64,000 nt of DNA from positions 248,001 through 312,000 of the forward strand of contig JAHBSI010000001.1 of assembly GCA_019639195.1 (NCBI GenBank), in the 5' to 3' direction. This DNA is from Acidobacteriota bacterium (GTDB taxonomy: Bacteria; Acidobacteriota; Blastocatellia; Pyrinomonadales; Pyrinomonadaceae). The number at the start of each line of letters is the position of its first letter. Position 1 is the first letter of the stretch. The notes under the pieces are model-generated. The model saw only the letters and a program-made list of their open reading frames with translations, ran no database searches and had not been told where the DNA came from. The position numbers and the translations under genes were made by a program. Shown piece by piece: positions 63,311-64,000 of this stretch.

Positions 63311-64000
63311 ACTCGACTTCAACAAAAAGAAATTCACCTGCAAGCACGGCTATTGCACCGGAAAGGCGATCGACCTTGCCGATCCGTCGCTCCACGTAAA
63401 AGCACAAGAATACAAACGGCGCGTCAGCAATATGATGCGTGCGATCTCGCCCGAAGATATCGCCCGCATCCCAAAAGCGAGGAATTATTCCGTATCGAGA
63501 AAATACGACGGCGAGAACGCGATGCTGTTCTTTGACGGCAGCCGGATGCTTTCGGTAAATGCCGGCGGGACGGTTCGCGTGGGGCTTCCGGCCTTTGATG
63601 AGGCTGCGGAATTGTTGAAGAAAGCGAAGGTAAGGTCCTGCACACTAGCCGCCGAGATCTACGTTCAAAAGGGAGCGTCCAAGGCGCATCCCGTGCAGCA
63701 GGTCGTGCGTGTACTTCGAAATCCGCCGTCAAAGGAAAAGCTCGAGGACCTCGGCGTTGCGGTATTCGACGTGATAGAGGCGGACGGCGAACAGGCTTCG
63801 AGCGTTGTCGAGGTCTATTCGCTCCTTGCAAAATGGTTCGGTAAGGCGAAGCGGATCCATCCTGCTGAAAATCGCTTCGTTGATAAAACGGAAGCCCTTA
63901 TGCTGGCCTTCACCGAATGGGTCGTTGGCGACGGAGCCGAAGGCCTCGTCGTCCGCAACGATCAGACCGGTTGGTTCAAGATCAAGCTCCGACACAACCT
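63303..64000 (+). CDS. ATP-dependent DNA/RNA ligase-like nucleotidyltransferase (3' end outside window)
   Basis: ATG 63303 opens a frame of at least 232 residues with no stop before the window end. Nucleotidyltransferase motifs in order: motif I SRKYDGEN (the adenylated Lys, K-x-D-G form), a LAAEIYV segment (motif III-like), VFDVIE (motif IIIa-like), EGLVVRN (motif IV) and WFKIKLR (motif V). Two Cys near residues 13 and 18 (TCKHGYC) are odd. Whether DNA or RNA is sealed cannot be told. It overlaps the upstream unknown gene by 8 bp. Confidence 0.75.
   Translation, partial: MHKLDFNKKKFTCKHGYCTGKAIDLADPSLHVKAQEYKRRVSNMMRAISPEDIARIPKARNYSVSRKYDGENAMLFFDGSRMLSVNAGGTVRVGLPAFDEAAELLKKAKVRSCTLAAEIYVQKGASKAHPVQQVVRVLRNPPSKEKLEDLGVAVFDVIEADGEQASSVVEVYSLLAKWFGKAKRIHPAENRFVDKTEALMLAFTEWVVGDGAEGLVVRNDQTGWFKIKLRHN

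Noticed and set aside
1-64000. CRISPR arrays, tRNA or rRNA genes, insertion sequences, phage genes
   Set aside because: Direct reading showed no regularly spaced repeats, no cloverleaf-like T-loop/anticodon patterns and no transposase or integrase motifs. A tRNAscan and ISfinder search would be decisive.

Overview
The window looks like chromosomal DNA of a Gram-negative member of the Acidobacteriota, most likely the Blastocatellia/Pyrinomonadales branch. The clues are an 'acidobacterial VWFA-related' secreted protein, a winged-helix/transmembrane/TPR regulator of the CadC-TolB type, many small secreted proteins whose signal peptides end in A-Q, a heptosyltransferase (so LPS), a Kgd-type fused 2-oxoglutarate dehydrogenase E1, and a GH57 branching enzyme paired with a DUF4912 protein. 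This placement is inference from gene content. I see no rRNA, tRNA, CRISPR array, phage, transposase or plasmid gene. It is dense core and accessory chromosome with short operons on both strands.

Layout. 1-12.5 kb: end of an MBL-fold gene facing a ferritin-like desaturase homologue, then a rightward series: a PD40 propeller, dapF, a peptidoglycan-binding-like protein, an NTF2-like protein, a heptosyltransferase, a DUF3108 protein, DUF4912 plus GH57 branching enzyme, inositol-phosphate synthase and a Clp-type AAA+ ATPase. 12.5-22 kb: a Cys/Met PLP enzyme with a divergent ArsR regulator, tlyA, heme A synthase-like, a receiver-RsbW-like fusion, nadE, a SIMPL protein, a Cys-rich membrane protein, a VWA protein and an OmpA protein. 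22-34 kb: sucB (two lipoyl domains), a 645-base intergenic region with an 88-bp tandem duplication, an S9 peptidase, nhaA and neighbours, a YCF48-like protein, a TIGR01777 epimerase, serA and lpdA. 34-39.6 kb: a methyltransferase, then a sulfane-sulfur (persulfide) operon under a divergent ArsR gene, with an operator lying exactly between a good -35 and -10. The operon ends in a tiny membrane ORF whose in-frame TGA may encode selenocysteine. 39.6-51 kb: a CadC-like regulator, fumC, a hydrolase, a sigma/anti-sigma pair and two tandem secreted nucleases. 50-57 kb: acpS/pgeF, a DsbD-alpha-like protein, rlmN, a sugar epimerase, an RDD protein, ribH and nusB. 57-64 kb: kgd, a CapA-like lipoprotein, and a run of two unknown genes plus an ATP-dependent ligase-like protein cut by the window end.

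How the parts fit. kgd (E1 with an E2-like domain), sucB (lipoyl E2) and lpdA (E3) could together form a mixed 2-oxoacid dehydrogenase complex, with fumC also in the TCA cycle. The persulfide dioxygenase/rhodanese operon would oxidise sulfide-derived persulfide and is probably self-regulated by its ArsR neighbour. The paired secreted nucleases suggest scavenging of extracellular nucleic acid. Items most worth a second look: the TGA-interrupted ORF at 38326-38508, the twin-palindrome sulfur promoter at 35888-35935, the unknown ligase operon at 61979-64000, the ribosome-site-sequestering hairpin at 19337-19396, and the three-hairpin intergenic block at 10905-11063.
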